A stretch of 64,000 nt of DNA from Natronospirillum operosum (GTDB lineage Bacteria > Pseudomonadota > Gammaproteobacteria > Pseudomonadales > Natronospirillaceae). Below the pieces are notes generated by a model, which did no database searches, had not been told where the DNA came from, and worked only from the letters and a program-made list of their open reading frames with translations. Shown here in pieces: positions 8,677-17,177 of the stretch (position 1 is the stretch's first letter; each line of letters starts with the position of its first letter). Both the position numbers and the translations under genes were made by a program. The DNA is taken from the NCBI RefSeq assembly GCF_004768465.1, contig NZ_SRMF01000001.1, forward strand, positions 497,693 to 561,692, written 5' to 3'.

Positions 8677-10041
8677 ATGACCACACTGACCTGTTTCAAG
8701 GCCTACGACATTCGCGGCAAGCTGGGTACCGAGCTCAATGAAGAGATTGTATACCGCATCGGCCGGGCCTATGCGCAGTTCCTGCAGCCGGCGAAAGTCT
8801 GTGTGGGCGGTGACGTGCGCGAAACCTCGGAAGAGCTCAAGCAGGCCCTGGCCAGAGGCCTGATGGATTCCGGTGTGGATGTGGTCGATCTGGGCCTGAT
8901 CGGTACCGAGGAGATCTATTTCGCCACCAAGTTCCACAACCTCGACGGCGGCATCATGATCACCGCCAGCCACAACCCCATCGACTACAACGGCCTGAAA
9001 ATGGTTCGTGAGCAGAGCCGGCCGATCAGCAACGACACCGGCCTGCAGGATATCCGCAAGCTGGCCGAACAGGCCGAGTTCCCGCAGCCTGTGGCGCAGG
9101 GTGTGATGACCCAGATGGACAACTCCCCGGCCTATATCGACCATCTGCTGAGCTATCTGGATACCGAAGACCTGCAGCCGATGAAGCTGGTGGTCAATGC
9201 CGGCAACGGTGCGGCCTGCGATACCGTCAACCGCATCGAGACCGCGATGCAGGAGCGGGGCATCCCCATCGAGTTTGTGAAAATGCACAACACGCCGGAT
9301 GGCACCTTCCCCAATGGTATTCCCAACCCCATTCTGTCCGAACAGCAGCCGGTGACCGGCAATGCCGTGCGCGAGCACAAGGCGGACATGGGCATAGCCT
9401 GGGATGGCGACTTTGACCGCTGCTTTCTGTGGGATCACACCGGCCGCTTTATCGAAGGCTATTATGTGGTCGGCCTGCTGGCCGAGGCCTTCCTGGTCAA
9501 GAACCCGGGGTCGCGCATCATTCACGACCCGCGCCTGATCTGGAACACGCAGGATGTCTGCGCTCAGCATGATGGCACGGCCATCCAGTCGCGCACCGGC
9601 CATGCCTATATCAAGGAAGTGATGTACAACGAGGATGCGGTCTACGGCGGAGAGATGAGTGCTCACCACTATTTCCGTGATTTCGCCTACTGCGACAGCG
9701 GCATGATCCCCTGGTTGCTGGTGTGTGATCTGCTGTCGAAGAAGAAGCAGAGCCTGTCCGAACTGGTCAGCGAGCGCATGACCCGCTTCCCGTCACCGGG
9801 CGAGATCAACAGCAAGGTGGATGATGCCGATGTTGCCATTCAGCGCGTGTTCGACACCTTCCGGGCCGAGGCCATCAGCATTGACGAAACCGATGGAGTA
9901 TCGCTGGAATTCCCGCAGTGGCGCTTCAATCTGCGCAAATCCAACACCGAACCCGTGGTGCGCCTGAACCTCGAAACCCGCGGCGACGAAGCCCTGATGA
10001 AAGAAAAAACAGACGCCATCCTGCAAGTGCTGCGCGGCTGA
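8677..10041 (+). CDS. manB: Phosphomannomutase (CpsG/ManB type)
   Basis: It interconverts mannose-6-phosphate and mannose-1-phosphate for GDP-mannose and exopolysaccharide synthesis; this alpha-D-phosphohexomutase subfamily may also accept glucose phosphates. At 454 residues it is almost the length of E. coli CpsG, and it shares the opening [14 protein letters not shown]. The phosphoserine is Ser98 in TASHNP and the metal loop DGDFDR begins at Asp243. GGAGGG precedes the ATG. It is a single gene here with no polysaccharide cluster beside it. Its stop codon lies inside a GCGGC-tgac-GCCGC palindrome like the central hairpin of the neighbouring REPIN family. Confidence 0.93.
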   Translation: MTTLTCFKAYDIRGKLGTELNEEIVYRIGRAYAQFLQPAKVCVGGDVRETSEELKQALARGLMDSGVDVVDLGLIGTEEIYFATKFHNLDGGIMITASHNPIDYNGLKMVREQSRPISNDTGLQDIRKLAEQAEFPQPVAQGVMTQMDNSPAYIDHLLSYLDTEDLQPMKLVVNAGNGAACDTVNRIETAMQERGIPIEFVKMHNTPDGTFPNGIPNPILSEQQPVTGNAVREHKADMGIAWDGDFDRCFLWDHTGRFIEGYYVVGLLAEAFLVKNPGSRIIHDPRLIWNTQDVCAQHDGTAIQSRTGHAYIKEVMYNEDAVYGGEMSAHHYFRDFAYCDSGMIPWLLVCDLLSKKKQSLSELVSERMTRFPSPGEINSKVDDADVAIQRVFDTFRAEAISIDETDGVSLEFPQWRFNLRKSNTEPVVRLNLETRGDEALMKEKTDAILQVLRG

Positions 10042-10052
10042 CGCCGCCCCCT

Positions 10053-10384
10053 GTAGTGAGGGACGCGAGTCCCGATGAGGCCGCCAGGCCCCTTCCCCTG
10101 TAGCGAGGGACGCGAGTCCCGATGAGGCCGCCAGGCCCCTTCCCCTGTAGCGAGGGACGCGAGTCCCGACTCATCGCGACTCGCGTCGCTCGCTACAAAT
10201 GAGGCACAACACGGCCCGAGGTACCTGTAGTGAGGGACGCAAGTCCCGATAGGGCCGCCAGGCCCCTTAAATATGGGGCGGCTAACGCCGCCATCGCGAC
10301 TCGCGTCGCTCGCTACAAATGAGGCACAACACCGCCCGAGGTACCTGTAGTGAGGCCGGTCCGACGTTTCGGCGCAAGCCTCGA
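10053..10384. repeat. GTAGYGAG-family REP cluster left of rpn
   Basis: Three forward units spaced about 45 bp apart are followed by an inverted unit. A complete REPIN comes next, with GGGCC..GGCCC and GGCGGC..GCCGCC hairpins. At 10347-10384 there is an odd unit whose stem is extended by CGGTCCGACGTTTCGG. The cluster fills the gap between manB and the rpn gene. Confidence 0.8.
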
Positions 10385-10400
10385 CAGGGCCCAGCACAAT

Positions 10401-10676
10401 TCACCGCAAGGCATCTGTCAGGTTGTCGGCCTCCAGAGCCTGGTCAACCCAACGCTCAAGCGTGCTTTCGTCAGCTTCTTTCAAGCGCGCAAGCGTGCTG
10501 TCATCCAGCTCGCCAAACCGACGAGTCAGCAACCGCTGCAGCAGCTTTTGTTCTCCTTCCAGTCGACCCTCCAGTCGGCCCTCCAAGCGACCCTCCAGTC
10601 GACCCTCCAGTCGGCCTTCGTTGAGCCCCTGTTGCTTCCACTCTTCCGTCCAGCGTTTAACCCTTTCTTCAAGCAT
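10401..10676 (-). CDS. Candidate internal start in rpn giving a 91-residue C-terminal protein
   Basis: Within the rpn gene, an in-frame ATG (Met of MLEERVKRW) is preceded by GAGG, 8 nt upstream, plus a second AGGA. Translation from here would give a nuclease-free protein holding the helix, the GRLE repeats and the DUF4351-like tail. Published work on E. coli Rpn genes reports small proteins made from internal starts that block the full-length toxin. The architecture here fits that model, but no expression evidence is available, so this is a prediction. Confidence 0.35.
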   Translation of the reverse strand: MLEERVKRWTEEWKQQGLNEGRLEGRLEGRLEGRLEGRLEGEQKLLQRLLTRRFGELDDSTLARLKEADESTLERWVDQALEADNLTDALR

Positions 10677-11411
10677 GTTCCTGACCTCATCCAGGTCATT
10701 CATTTCTTTCAATTGTACGCCCGGCAATCGCGCTGGCAACAATACGTGCTGCATCCAGGTAGCAAAGGCCTGCTTCACCTCCCGCTGTTCCGGGTGGCTG
10801 ACCCACTCCACGAGCGAATTCAGAACACCTCTGATATCAGATGCGGTGCGGCTGTGTTCAAGACCGAACAGTGCTGAAACCAGATTTCGGGTTTCCGGCA
10901 AAGGCGCTTCCCTGAAGTCGCTTTCATCAATCAGCAAGTAGCTCAGTTGTGGGATATATGGCTCGAGCTCTGGCGGTGCTTGACTGACGAGACTCTCCAT
11001 ATTGCGACTGGCACGCCATCTGCGCTCGCCGTTGTACAGCACAATGGGCAATACCGGTGGCAGTGATTGCTCAACGGATACAGCCCCGCTGCGGATCAAC
11101 TTTTGATAAAGCAGACTGATGTAAGTCATCATCCGCAGCGCCATCCAGCGGTCTGGAGAAGACTGGAACTCCAACAGCAAATAGATGTACAGCCATTGAT
11201 CTGATCGACCCAGCCAACGGACCCTCCAGATACAGTCACTGCGTTTTTCTGCCAGGTCGTGCGTAATGAAATCCGCTTTCACCGGTTCGAGCGACTGAAA
11301 GTCGAGGCTGCTGACCCAGGCCTGATCGACATACCCGCGCAGCAGGTCTGCGACCATTTCCGGTTGGCTGAACAGCAGGCGGTAGCTGTGATCGTGGCGG
11401 TTCCCTGCCAT
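10401..11411 (-). CDS. Rpn/YhgA-like PD-(D/E)XK nuclease (recombination-promoting nuclease family)
   Basis: A 336-residue member of the Rpn family: DNA endonucleases first described as promoting RecA-independent recombination and later linked to phage defence. The N-terminal PD-(D/E)XK core shows Asp59 (RSDCIWRV) and the E-x-Q pair Glu81/Gln83 (LLEFQSSPD), followed by MMTYISLLY. The C-terminal part has a charged helix, five copies of the tetrapeptide GRLE from a 12-bp DNA repeat, and a DUF4351-like tail. AGGAAG lies about 6 nt upstream of the ATG. REP clusters lie on both sides. Because the repeat is a multiple of three bases, changes in copy number alter linker length and not frame. The substrate is unknown. 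Confidence 0.85.
   Translation of the reverse strand: MAGNRHDHSYRLLFSQPEMVADLLRGYVDQAWVSSLDFQSLEPVKADFITHDLAEKRSDCIWRVRWLGRSDQWLYIYLLLEFQSSPDRWMALRMMTYISLLYQKLIRSGAVSVEQSLPPVLPIVLYNGERRWRASRNMESLVSQAPPELEPYIPQLSYLLIDESDFREAPLPETRNLVSALFGLEHSRTASDIRGVLNSLVEWVSHPEQREVKQAFATWMQHVLLPARLPGVQLKEMNDLDEVRNMLEERVKRWTEEWKQQGLNEGRLEGRLEGRLEGRLEGRLEGEQKLLQRLLTRRFGELDDSTLARLKEADESTLERWVDQALEADNLTDALR
10556..10620 (-). repeat. 12-bp in-frame tandem repeat inside rpn
   Basis: Five imperfect 12-bp units (top-strand pattern CCCTCCAGTCGR) encode the repeated GRLE tetrapeptide. Units differ by one or two bases. The near-identity makes slippage or recombination between units plausible, changing linker length by four residues at a time. 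Confidence 0.85.
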
Positions 11412-11494
11412 GGAGTCTTCCTGTATCAGACGGACGCCTGGTGAGGATACAGATAAAGGGCAGGGCTGAAACTGCCCCTGGGTTTAGAAATGAA

Positions 11495-12235
11495 GTAGCG
11501 GGGGTGGTCCGGCGTTTCGGCGCGAATCCCGAAAATTTCAGGCACCTTCCCTGTAGCGAGGGACGCAAGTCCCGATAGGGCCGCCAGGCCCCTCAACAAG
11601 GGCGGCTAACGCCGCCATCGCGACTCGCGTCGCTCGCTACAAATGAGGCACAACTCGGCCCGAGGTACCTGTAGCGAGGGACGCAAGTCCCGATAGGGCC
11701 GCCAGGCCCCTCAACAAGGGCGGCTAACGCCGCCATCGCGACTCGCGTCGCTCGCTACAAATGAGGCACAACTCGGCCCGAGGTACCTGTAGCGAGGGAC
11801 GCAAGTCCCGATAGGGCCGCCAGGCCCCTCAACAAGGGCGGCTAACGCCGCCATCGCGACTCGCGTCGCTCGCTACAAATGAGGCACAACACCGCCCGAG
11901 GTACCTGTAGTGAGGGACGCAAGTCCCGATAGGGCCGCCAGGCCCCTCAACAAGGGCGGCTGGCGCCGCCATCGCGACTCGCGTCGCTCGCTACAAATGA
12001 GGCACAACTCGGCCCGAGGTACCTGTAGCGAGGGACGCAAGTCCCGATGGGGCCGCTAGGCCCCCTTAAATATGGGGCGGCTAACGCCGCCATCGCGACT
12101 CGCGTCGCTCGCTACAAATGAGGCACAACACGGCCCGAGGTACCTGTAGCGAGGGACGCAAGTCCCGATAGGGCCGCCAGGCCCCTTAAATATGGGGCGG
12201 CTAACGCCGCCATCGCGACTCGCGTCGCTCGCTAC
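11495..12235. repeat. Tandem REPIN array, six units of about 118 bp
   Basis: Forward heads GTAGYGAG start at 11553, 11671, 11789, 11907, 12025 and 12146, a period of 118 bp with the last step 121 bp. Each unit holds a forward REP (GGGAC-gcaa-GTCCC), a GGGCC-gcca-GGCCC hairpin, a GGCGGC-taac-GCCGCC hairpin and an inverted REP (GCGAC-tcgc-GTCGC). A 30-bp linker with GAGGCACAAC follows. The array accounts for nearly all of the 833-bp gap between rpn and the glycosyltransferase; no gene is visible in it. A variant REP with an expanded stem at 11495-11532 begins the cluster. Confidence 0.88.
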
Positions 12236-12244
12236 AAATGGCGC

Positions 12245-13441
12245 TCAGCCTTCCTTCTCAATCACATCCACCATCTGGCTGACGATGGTCTCGCGGTCGG
12301 GCCAGGCGCGCAGGCGTTCCTGCAGATGGGTGGCGGCCTTGCGGTAGCGGTCTTCCCAGTAGAGGTTGTCGATGGCCTGTTGCAGGCGTTCGGGTGGCCA
12401 GCGGGGGTCGATCAGTGCGCCGGCGCCGTGGTGCTCTATGCGTTTGGCCTGCATCAGATGCAGTTCCAGTGGCGGCATCATCAGCAGGGGTTTGCCGGCC
12501 CACATCATCTGCGCGACAAAGGCATTGCTGGCGTAGTTCAGGCCGAGGTCACATTCGAGCGAGCCGATGGCCAGGTCAAGTGGCTTGTCGCTGATGTGCA
12601 GGCGTTCGGTCTGCCAGCGGCGGCGCTGTTCAGCAGTGGCGCCGCCGCCGATGTAGAACACGGCTCGCACATTCAGTCGGCCCAGGGTGGTCAGCACTTC
12701 ATTGACGCCCGGGTAGGAGGCCTGCAGGTAGCCGAGAATGCGCGGCCCGGTGCCTTTGGGCCAGCCGGGCCAGTGGCCATTGCCGCGCCCGAGCGGGAAA
12801 CCGAAAAAGCGCTCGTCATTCGGGCGCTCGTTGTAATCGTCCAGCTCAGGAATGGTGCGCAGCAGCCGGGTCTGGCCACGCAACAGGGCCGATAGTTGTT
12901 CGAAGGGGGCGGCTCCGTGACGGGCGGCTACGGCATTGACGGAATCCAGCACGCAGCGTTCGGCCTCGCGCAGGCGCACCCGGGGCGGAGAGGGCATCCA
13001 CCAGCGGAAAGCCGGCATGGGGCGGGTATCCGGCGGGTTGTGAAAACCGACACCCAGCGGAAAGGCGGGCAGCCCGGCAATGTGGCTGGCCAGCAGGGCA
13101 GTGGGCGCATGGTCGGCGACCACCCGGTCCGCCCCGGTTTCACGATACAGCTCCAGCCAGCGGCCGATCATGCGGCCCAGCAGATCGGTATTCTCATAGC
13201 CTCGATACTTCAGCATGCCACCGAAATTCAGCATGGGGGTGTCCATGACAGGCAGCTCAGACTGATCGGGCAACGGAGTCTGATATACCGGCCAGGGCAG
13301 GTTGGCCAGATCGTCCGGGCGCTCTTTCAGGCAGAGCGCCACTCGATGCCCGCGATCCGTCAGTTGACGGGCGAGTTCCAGCAACTGGTTGATATGGCCT
13401 CGGTTGAGGCCGAGTTCCCAGGCCAGTAATACATTAGCCAT
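12245..13441 (-). CDS. Glycosyltransferase, GT-B fold (GT1/MGT-like)
   Basis: A 398-residue protein resembling UDP-glycosyltransferases. The N-terminal part is Rossmann-like (NVLLAWELGLNRGHINQLLELARQL). The C-terminal donor-binding region contains FYIGGGAT, CDLGLNYASNAFVAQMMWAGKPLLMMP and QAKRIEHHGAGALID, as in the GT1 signature region. The chosen ATG at 13441 gives the expected N-terminus; a TTG directly after the preceding stop (13465) is possible. It is last in an operon with the FecR-domain and Slam-like genes, so it might modify their product or a surface glycan. Neither donor nor acceptor sugar can be inferred. Confidence 0.75.
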   Translation of the reverse strand: MANVLLAWELGLNRGHINQLLELARQLTDRGHRVALCLKERPDDLANLPWPVYQTPLPDQSELPVMDTPMLNFGGMLKYRGYENTDLLGRMIGRWLELYRETGADRVVADHAPTALLASHIAGLPAFPLGVGFHNPPDTRPMPAFRWWMPSPPRVRLREAERCVLDSVNAVAARHGAAPFEQLSALLRGQTRLLRTIPELDDYNERPNDERFFGFPLGRGNGHWPGWPKGTGPRILGYLQASYPGVNEVLTTLGRLNVRAVFYIGGGATAEQRRRWQTERLHISDKPLDLAIGSLECDLGLNYASNAFVAQMMWAGKPLLMMPPLELHLMQAKRIEHHGAGALIDPRWPPERLQQAIDNLYWEDRYRKAATHLQERLRAWPDRETIVSQMVDVIEKEG

Positions 13442-13465
13442 GAAGCTGCAAAGGCCTCTGATCAA

Positions 13466-15109
13466 TCAAGGTACAGTGAGAGTCTCATCAGCCAATAATC
13501 CGGCTCCAATCAGCTCGTCTATGGTGTTGCCGTCGAGCAACTGCTCCATGGTAAATGAGAACAGCACGCCATCTGCTGTTTCACCGACAAACTGGCCATT
13601 GAAAGTTCCTTCCAATGCGCCGCTCGGCCCTTCGATGACCTGCCAATCCCCAGTGAAATCCATTTCCAACAGAAACAGAGAGTCGACTGATTGCATACCT
13701 GTATCAACAGAGTAGAAGGTCGATTCAAGGGTATCGTGGAAGCTCATGCTTAAGGCCGCCTCGATACTGGCAAAGTCGACTTCCAAGACCAATCCGTCTC
13801 CCATGTAAAAGAAGCTGTCGCCGCTTTGCAGGCTGAAAAAGTCATTAGGCCCAGCCAGTGAGCTATAAGTAATCCGCCCCAGAGAAGACATTTGGGTGAC
13901 TGATGTCAGGTCATCAGAGAACCAATAGCGAAAATTGGGATCTGTGCCATCGCTATCTGGGAATGTGATTTCTTCACCATCCAGTATGTACGTCGCTTCT
14001 CTTGGGTTATTAGGGCCGCTACCTCCCCATTCCCCCCAATATACATTTGCATCGCCAGCCCAAGTAACCGCGTCACCATACTCTTTCCCATCGCTGACTG
14101 ATGTACCGTCTCCAAACTGTGCTTCAATTATGTATTTCCCATCCTCGTTCAGAGTCAGGACACTGGAACCTTCTAGCTGACGGATCATGCCCCCGAAATA
14201 GGCTGAATCGAATTCCTTCCCGTAGCCCTCAAAGCCTCTATAGCTGAATATCCCAACCATCGTCCGAGTTATATTGATATCGGATTCATCCACCGACACC
14301 GTAGAACTTGCTGACACCGGATCAACCGACTGGCTGACCAGATCGGGCGCGTCGTCTTCATCCCCATCCTCGTCGTCATCCGGCTCATCAAGCCCGATTT
14401 CTTCGATATCATTGTCTTCGTCTTCATCATCATCGCCGTTTTCACCGCCTTCATTGCCATCCAGAATGCCGGCGGGTGGGCGGGGCACTGACGTGGGCAG
14501 GGTGTTCTGGTCGACCACGTTGAAGAACTGGCCGCTGTCGAAGTCCTGAGTACCGGCCAGGTTGCTGACGGTAATACCGCCGTCATTGATGCGGCCATAG
14601 AGGCCGCCGGCGCCACCGGCATCCACGCAGGCGGCATCACAGTATTGCAGGGCATAGTCGGTGCCGCGAATGCCGATGCTGGCGGGGGCGGTTTCCATGC
14701 GGTATTCGTCATCCGGGTTCTGGCCGACAAGGCCGGTGGCGGTGCGCAGGGCGCCGCGGGAGAACTCGAGCACGGCGCTGCCGCCTTCCTCTTCGGTGGG
14801 TTCGGCGTAGTTCTCGACCAGCAGTTCGGAGTTGGGCCGCAGGTCGACCAGGCCGTCATCGACAAAGCGGATCTGGGCGCGGCCGTTCTCACCGGTCACC
14901 AGGGTGTCACCGATATAGATCTCACTGCGTCGCTGCAGGGCGAGCTCGCCTTCATCCGGGCGTATGGCAATGACTTCGCCGACGGCGGATACCACGCGGC
15001 CCACCAGTTCATCGGCGGCAGCGGCTGTGGGCAGGGCAATCAGCAACCAGCAGACAAGCAGCCAGTGGCGCAGTGTTTTCAGGGTATTGGAGGTGGTCTG
15101 GGTGATCAT
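13466..15109 (-). CDS. FecR-domain exported protein, possible passenger of the adjacent Slam-like barrel
   Basis: A 547-residue protein with a signal peptide (LLVCWLLIALPTAAAA) and no lipobox. A FecR-like domain spans about 35-180 (GEVIAIRPDEGEL, GDTLVTGENGRAQIRF, ASIGIRGTDY). A highly acidic Asp/Glu linker at about 220-255 leads to a C-terminal beta-rich domain with WGEWGG and a final GTFNGQFVGETADGVLFSF stretch. That last segment resembles the G-x-F-x-G..A-x-x-x-G-F pattern of TbpB-like domains that Slam proteins handle. GAGG lies 8 nt before the ATG. Fourteen bases separate it from the upstream barrel gene, so the two are co-transcribed. A role as secreted or surface passenger is inferred. 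Confidence 0.65.
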   Translation of the reverse strand: MITQTTSNTLKTLRHWLLVCWLLIALPTAAAADELVGRVVSAVGEVIAIRPDEGELALQRRSEIYIGDTLVTGENGRAQIRFVDDGLVDLRPNSELLVENYAEPTEEEGGSAVLEFSRGALRTATGLVGQNPDDEYRMETAPASIGIRGTDYALQYCDAACVDAGGAGGLYGRINDGGITVSNLAGTQDFDSGQFFNVVDQNTLPTSVPRPPAGILDGNEGGENGDDDEDEDNDIEEIGLDEPDDDEDGDEDDAPDLVSQSVDPVSASSTVSVDESDINITRTMVGIFSYRGFEGYGKEFDSAYFGGMIRQLEGSSVLTLNEDGKYIIEAQFGDGTSVSDGKEYGDAVTWAGDANVYWGEWGGSGPNNPREATYILDGEEITFPDSDGTDPNFRYWFSDDLTSVTQMSSLGRITYSSLAGPNDFFSLQSGDSFFYMGDGLVLEVDFASIEAALSMSFHDTLESTFYSVDTGMQSVDSLFLLEMDFTGDWQVIEGPSGALEGTFNGQFVGETADGVLFSFTMEQLLDGNTIDELIGAGLLADETLTVP

Positions 15110-15124
15110 CTGTGGCACCTCGGG

Positions 15125-16459
15125 TTAAAAGCGGTAGCGGGTTTGCAGCTCAGCCACAAACCGGTCATAGGAGTAGGGATCGATGTTGCTGCTGTTGTGC
15201 CGGTATTCCATGCGCGGCGTTACCTGCAGCGCAGCCAGTGGTTGCCAGTCGGCAGACAGTGCGACCTGACTGAAATGATCGCGGCGCCGGTCGTTGCCGA
15301 ACACTATTTGCTGACCACTGTACTGGCTCAGCCGATACTGGCCACGCGTGGACAGCCGCCAGTCCGGTGCCAACTGGACCTGGGCCAGCAGGTTGAACCC
15401 GGTCTGAAAGCGCTGGGTGTTGTTCTTTGCCTGAGCCGAATCTTCACGGGCTATCACAGGCCCGGCGAAAGCAGAGACATTGGTCGTGGGGGTCAGCGGC
15501 AACTGCGGCCACATGCGAACCTCCCCCACGGAGACAATCATCAGATGGGCATTGCTGTCGTCGTTGTCGTCGTGGTCCAGCAGGGCATAATCGAAGCCGT
15601 ATGTGGCCAGACGGGTCTCGGACAGGACCTCCTGGGTATTCAGGGAGGCGCCATACAGGGTCTGAAAGCCATCTCCATCAATAAAGAAGCGTTGTGTCCG
15701 CAAGGAGAGCGTGCGCGCCAGCGGACCATCGCGCCAGCGAGCTCCGGCTCTGACGCCGACCCGTAGGGTATTGAAGTCGGACTCGTCGAGGTGCAAACGG
15801 GCTTCGCCATCGGCCACGGCAAAAGCGGTCCATTGATCGTTGAGCGGGCGCTCCACCCGAGTATCACCAAAGATGCGGGTAAAGACGTCGTCCCTGGGCT
15901 TTGATTCGTCCGGTACGGGAGAAGTGCCGGTCAGGCCGAGGAAGTTGATACTGATTTCATCGGCCGAGGTGCCGCTGTTCACGTTGGTGTCGTAGCCCAG
16001 ACTGGACCCGATCGAGCCACTGAACCGGAATTCCTGCTCTTCAGCGCGCTGATCAATGCGCTGCAGGTAGCGGTCGATGGTGGCGACCACGGTCGGCGGT
16101 GGGTCCTGGTTTCGGGCCCGCTCAAAATGATGGCGGGCGCGCTCGTCATCATCGGTCAGGTAATAGCCCCGGGCCAGCTCCAGTCGAGCCCGGGTGTGGC
16201 CGGGTCGCTGCATGATGACCCGTTCCAGCGCGAACAGGCCTTCGCTGAAATTGCCGGTTTCGAGTGCGGCCAGGCCATAGGGGAAGTCGAAGCTGACTTC
16301 GCCTTCCAGCTCGAAGCGGTGCTCTTGTGCGAGAGCCCAGGCTTCGTCGTACTGCTGCTGGCGTACCAGTTGGTCGAGGTCGCCGGTAACCGCTGTGGCG
16401 AAGTGGCTCAGCCCGACCACAAGGCCGACTGTGAGTATTATTCTTTGTAACATCAACAT
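15125..16459 (-). CDS. Slam-like outer-membrane protein (TPR plus DUF560 barrel)
   Basis: A 444-residue protein with signal peptide (MLMLQRIILTVGLVVGLSHFATA), a periplasmic TPR-like region at about 25-130 (YDEAWALAQEHR, GLFALERVIMQRPGHTRARLELARGYY), and a C-terminal barrel of alternating strands ending in aromatic Phe (FVAELQTRYRF). This is the layout of surface lipoprotein assembly modulators (Slam, type XI secretion, DUF560). The ATG at 16459 follows AGGAAGGGG; the longer frame from a GTG at 16516 lacks such a site. It is first of three genes and is followed by the FecR-domain gene, its likely cargo. Cargo identity is inferred from the neighbourhood only. Confidence 0.75.
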   Translation of the reverse strand: MLMLQRIILTVGLVVGLSHFATAVTGDLDQLVRQQQYDEAWALAQEHRFELEGEVSFDFPYGLAALETGNFSEGLFALERVIMQRPGHTRARLELARGYYLTDDDERARHHFERARNQDPPPTVVATIDRYLQRIDQRAEEQEFRFSGSIGSSLGYDTNVNSGTSADEISINFLGLTGTSPVPDESKPRDDVFTRIFGDTRVERPLNDQWTAFAVADGEARLHLDESDFNTLRVGVRAGARWRDGPLARTLSLRTQRFFIDGDGFQTLYGASLNTQEVLSETRLATYGFDYALLDHDDNDDSNAHLMIVSVGEVRMWPQLPLTPTTNVSAFAGPVIAREDSAQAKNNTQRFQTGFNLLAQVQLAPDWRLSTRGQYRLSQYSGQQIVFGNDRRRDHFSQVALSADWQPLAALQVTPRMEYRHNSSNIDPYSYDRFVAELQTRYRF

Positions 16460-16693
16460 CGTTCTGCGGCCCCTTCCTGGGCTTACTGCCTGGTGATATG
16501 ACTGTTTTTTGAACACGATTCAGTCTAGAACAATTATTCACCAACGACCTTACAGATCACTTACAAACAGCCTAATAGCAACAAAAAATTACAATATATG
16601 TAGCGTTTAGTGCAAGTGGATGTCCCGGGTCGGGCGTTGGACTCCAGGTTCTGCTAGGCTGGAGACATCTGTTCATTATTCCGAGAAGTTGAT
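16460..16693. promoter_or_regulatory. Divergent intergenic region, A+T rich
   Basis: It separates the Slam-like operon from the cNMP-binding gene. Positions 16520-16615 are clearly richer in A+T than the surroundings, so promoters for both directions are expected here. No operator palindrome or clear -35/-10 pair could be assigned with confidence. Confidence 0.3.
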
Positions 16694-17176
16694 ATGCAGG
16701 TCATTGAACATCTTAGCCGTGAACAACAGCACGAGATCCTTTCCAAGGTGGGGTTTTTCCGGCGCTTTTCTGATGACGAGAAGAAAATCATGCTGATGCA
16801 TGGGCCTGAGCTGCTGGCGTTCAAGGAGGGCGAGTGGGTCATTCGCGAAGGGGATGACGAGGACAACTCACTCTATGTGGTGCTCAATGGCATGCTGAGT
16901 GTGTGGCACGGCGAAGACATGGTGGCAGACATCGGCCGGGGGCATTGCTTTGGCGAGGTGGCTTTCTTGCGCCCCATGCCGCGCACGGGCTCGGTGCGCT
17001 GCGAGTCCAAGAGTGTCATCTTCCGATTGAAGCGCGATCACATGAACCGGCTGCCGGTTACCGCCCGCGAGAAGATCAAGGACAACCTGATTGCCATCCT
17101 GCTCAATCGGGTGACGCAGAGCGTGCAGGCTGGCCGCCCGGCAGAAGTGCCGGACGGCGAGGATTTGTGGCAGTAG
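16694..17176 (+). CDS. Stand-alone cyclic-nucleotide-binding domain protein
   Basis: A 160-residue protein consisting of one cNMP-binding beta-roll (about 20-125). The phosphate-binding cassette is visible as GHCFGEVAFLRPMPRTGSVRC. There is no DNA-binding HTH, kinase or channel domain, so it probably senses a nucleotide or acts through a partner. It is divergent from the Slam-like operon and convergent with a lipoprotein gene, with one base between the stops. Which cyclic nucleotide it binds, if any, is not clear. Confidence 0.8.
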   Translation: MQVIEHLSREQQHEILSKVGFFRRFSDDEKKIMLMHGPELLAFKEGEWVIREGDDEDNSLYVVLNGMLSVWHGEDMVADIGRGHCFGEVAFLRPMPRTGSVRCESKSVIFRLKRDHMNRLPVTAREKIKDNLIAILLNRVTQSVQAGRPAEVPDGEDLWQ

Positions 17177-17177
17177 T

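Noticed and set aside
11553-12235. CRISPR-like look of the regular repeat array
   Set aside because: Whole 118-bp units including the supposed spacers are nearly identical, the units are self-complementary REPINs, and no cas genes are present.
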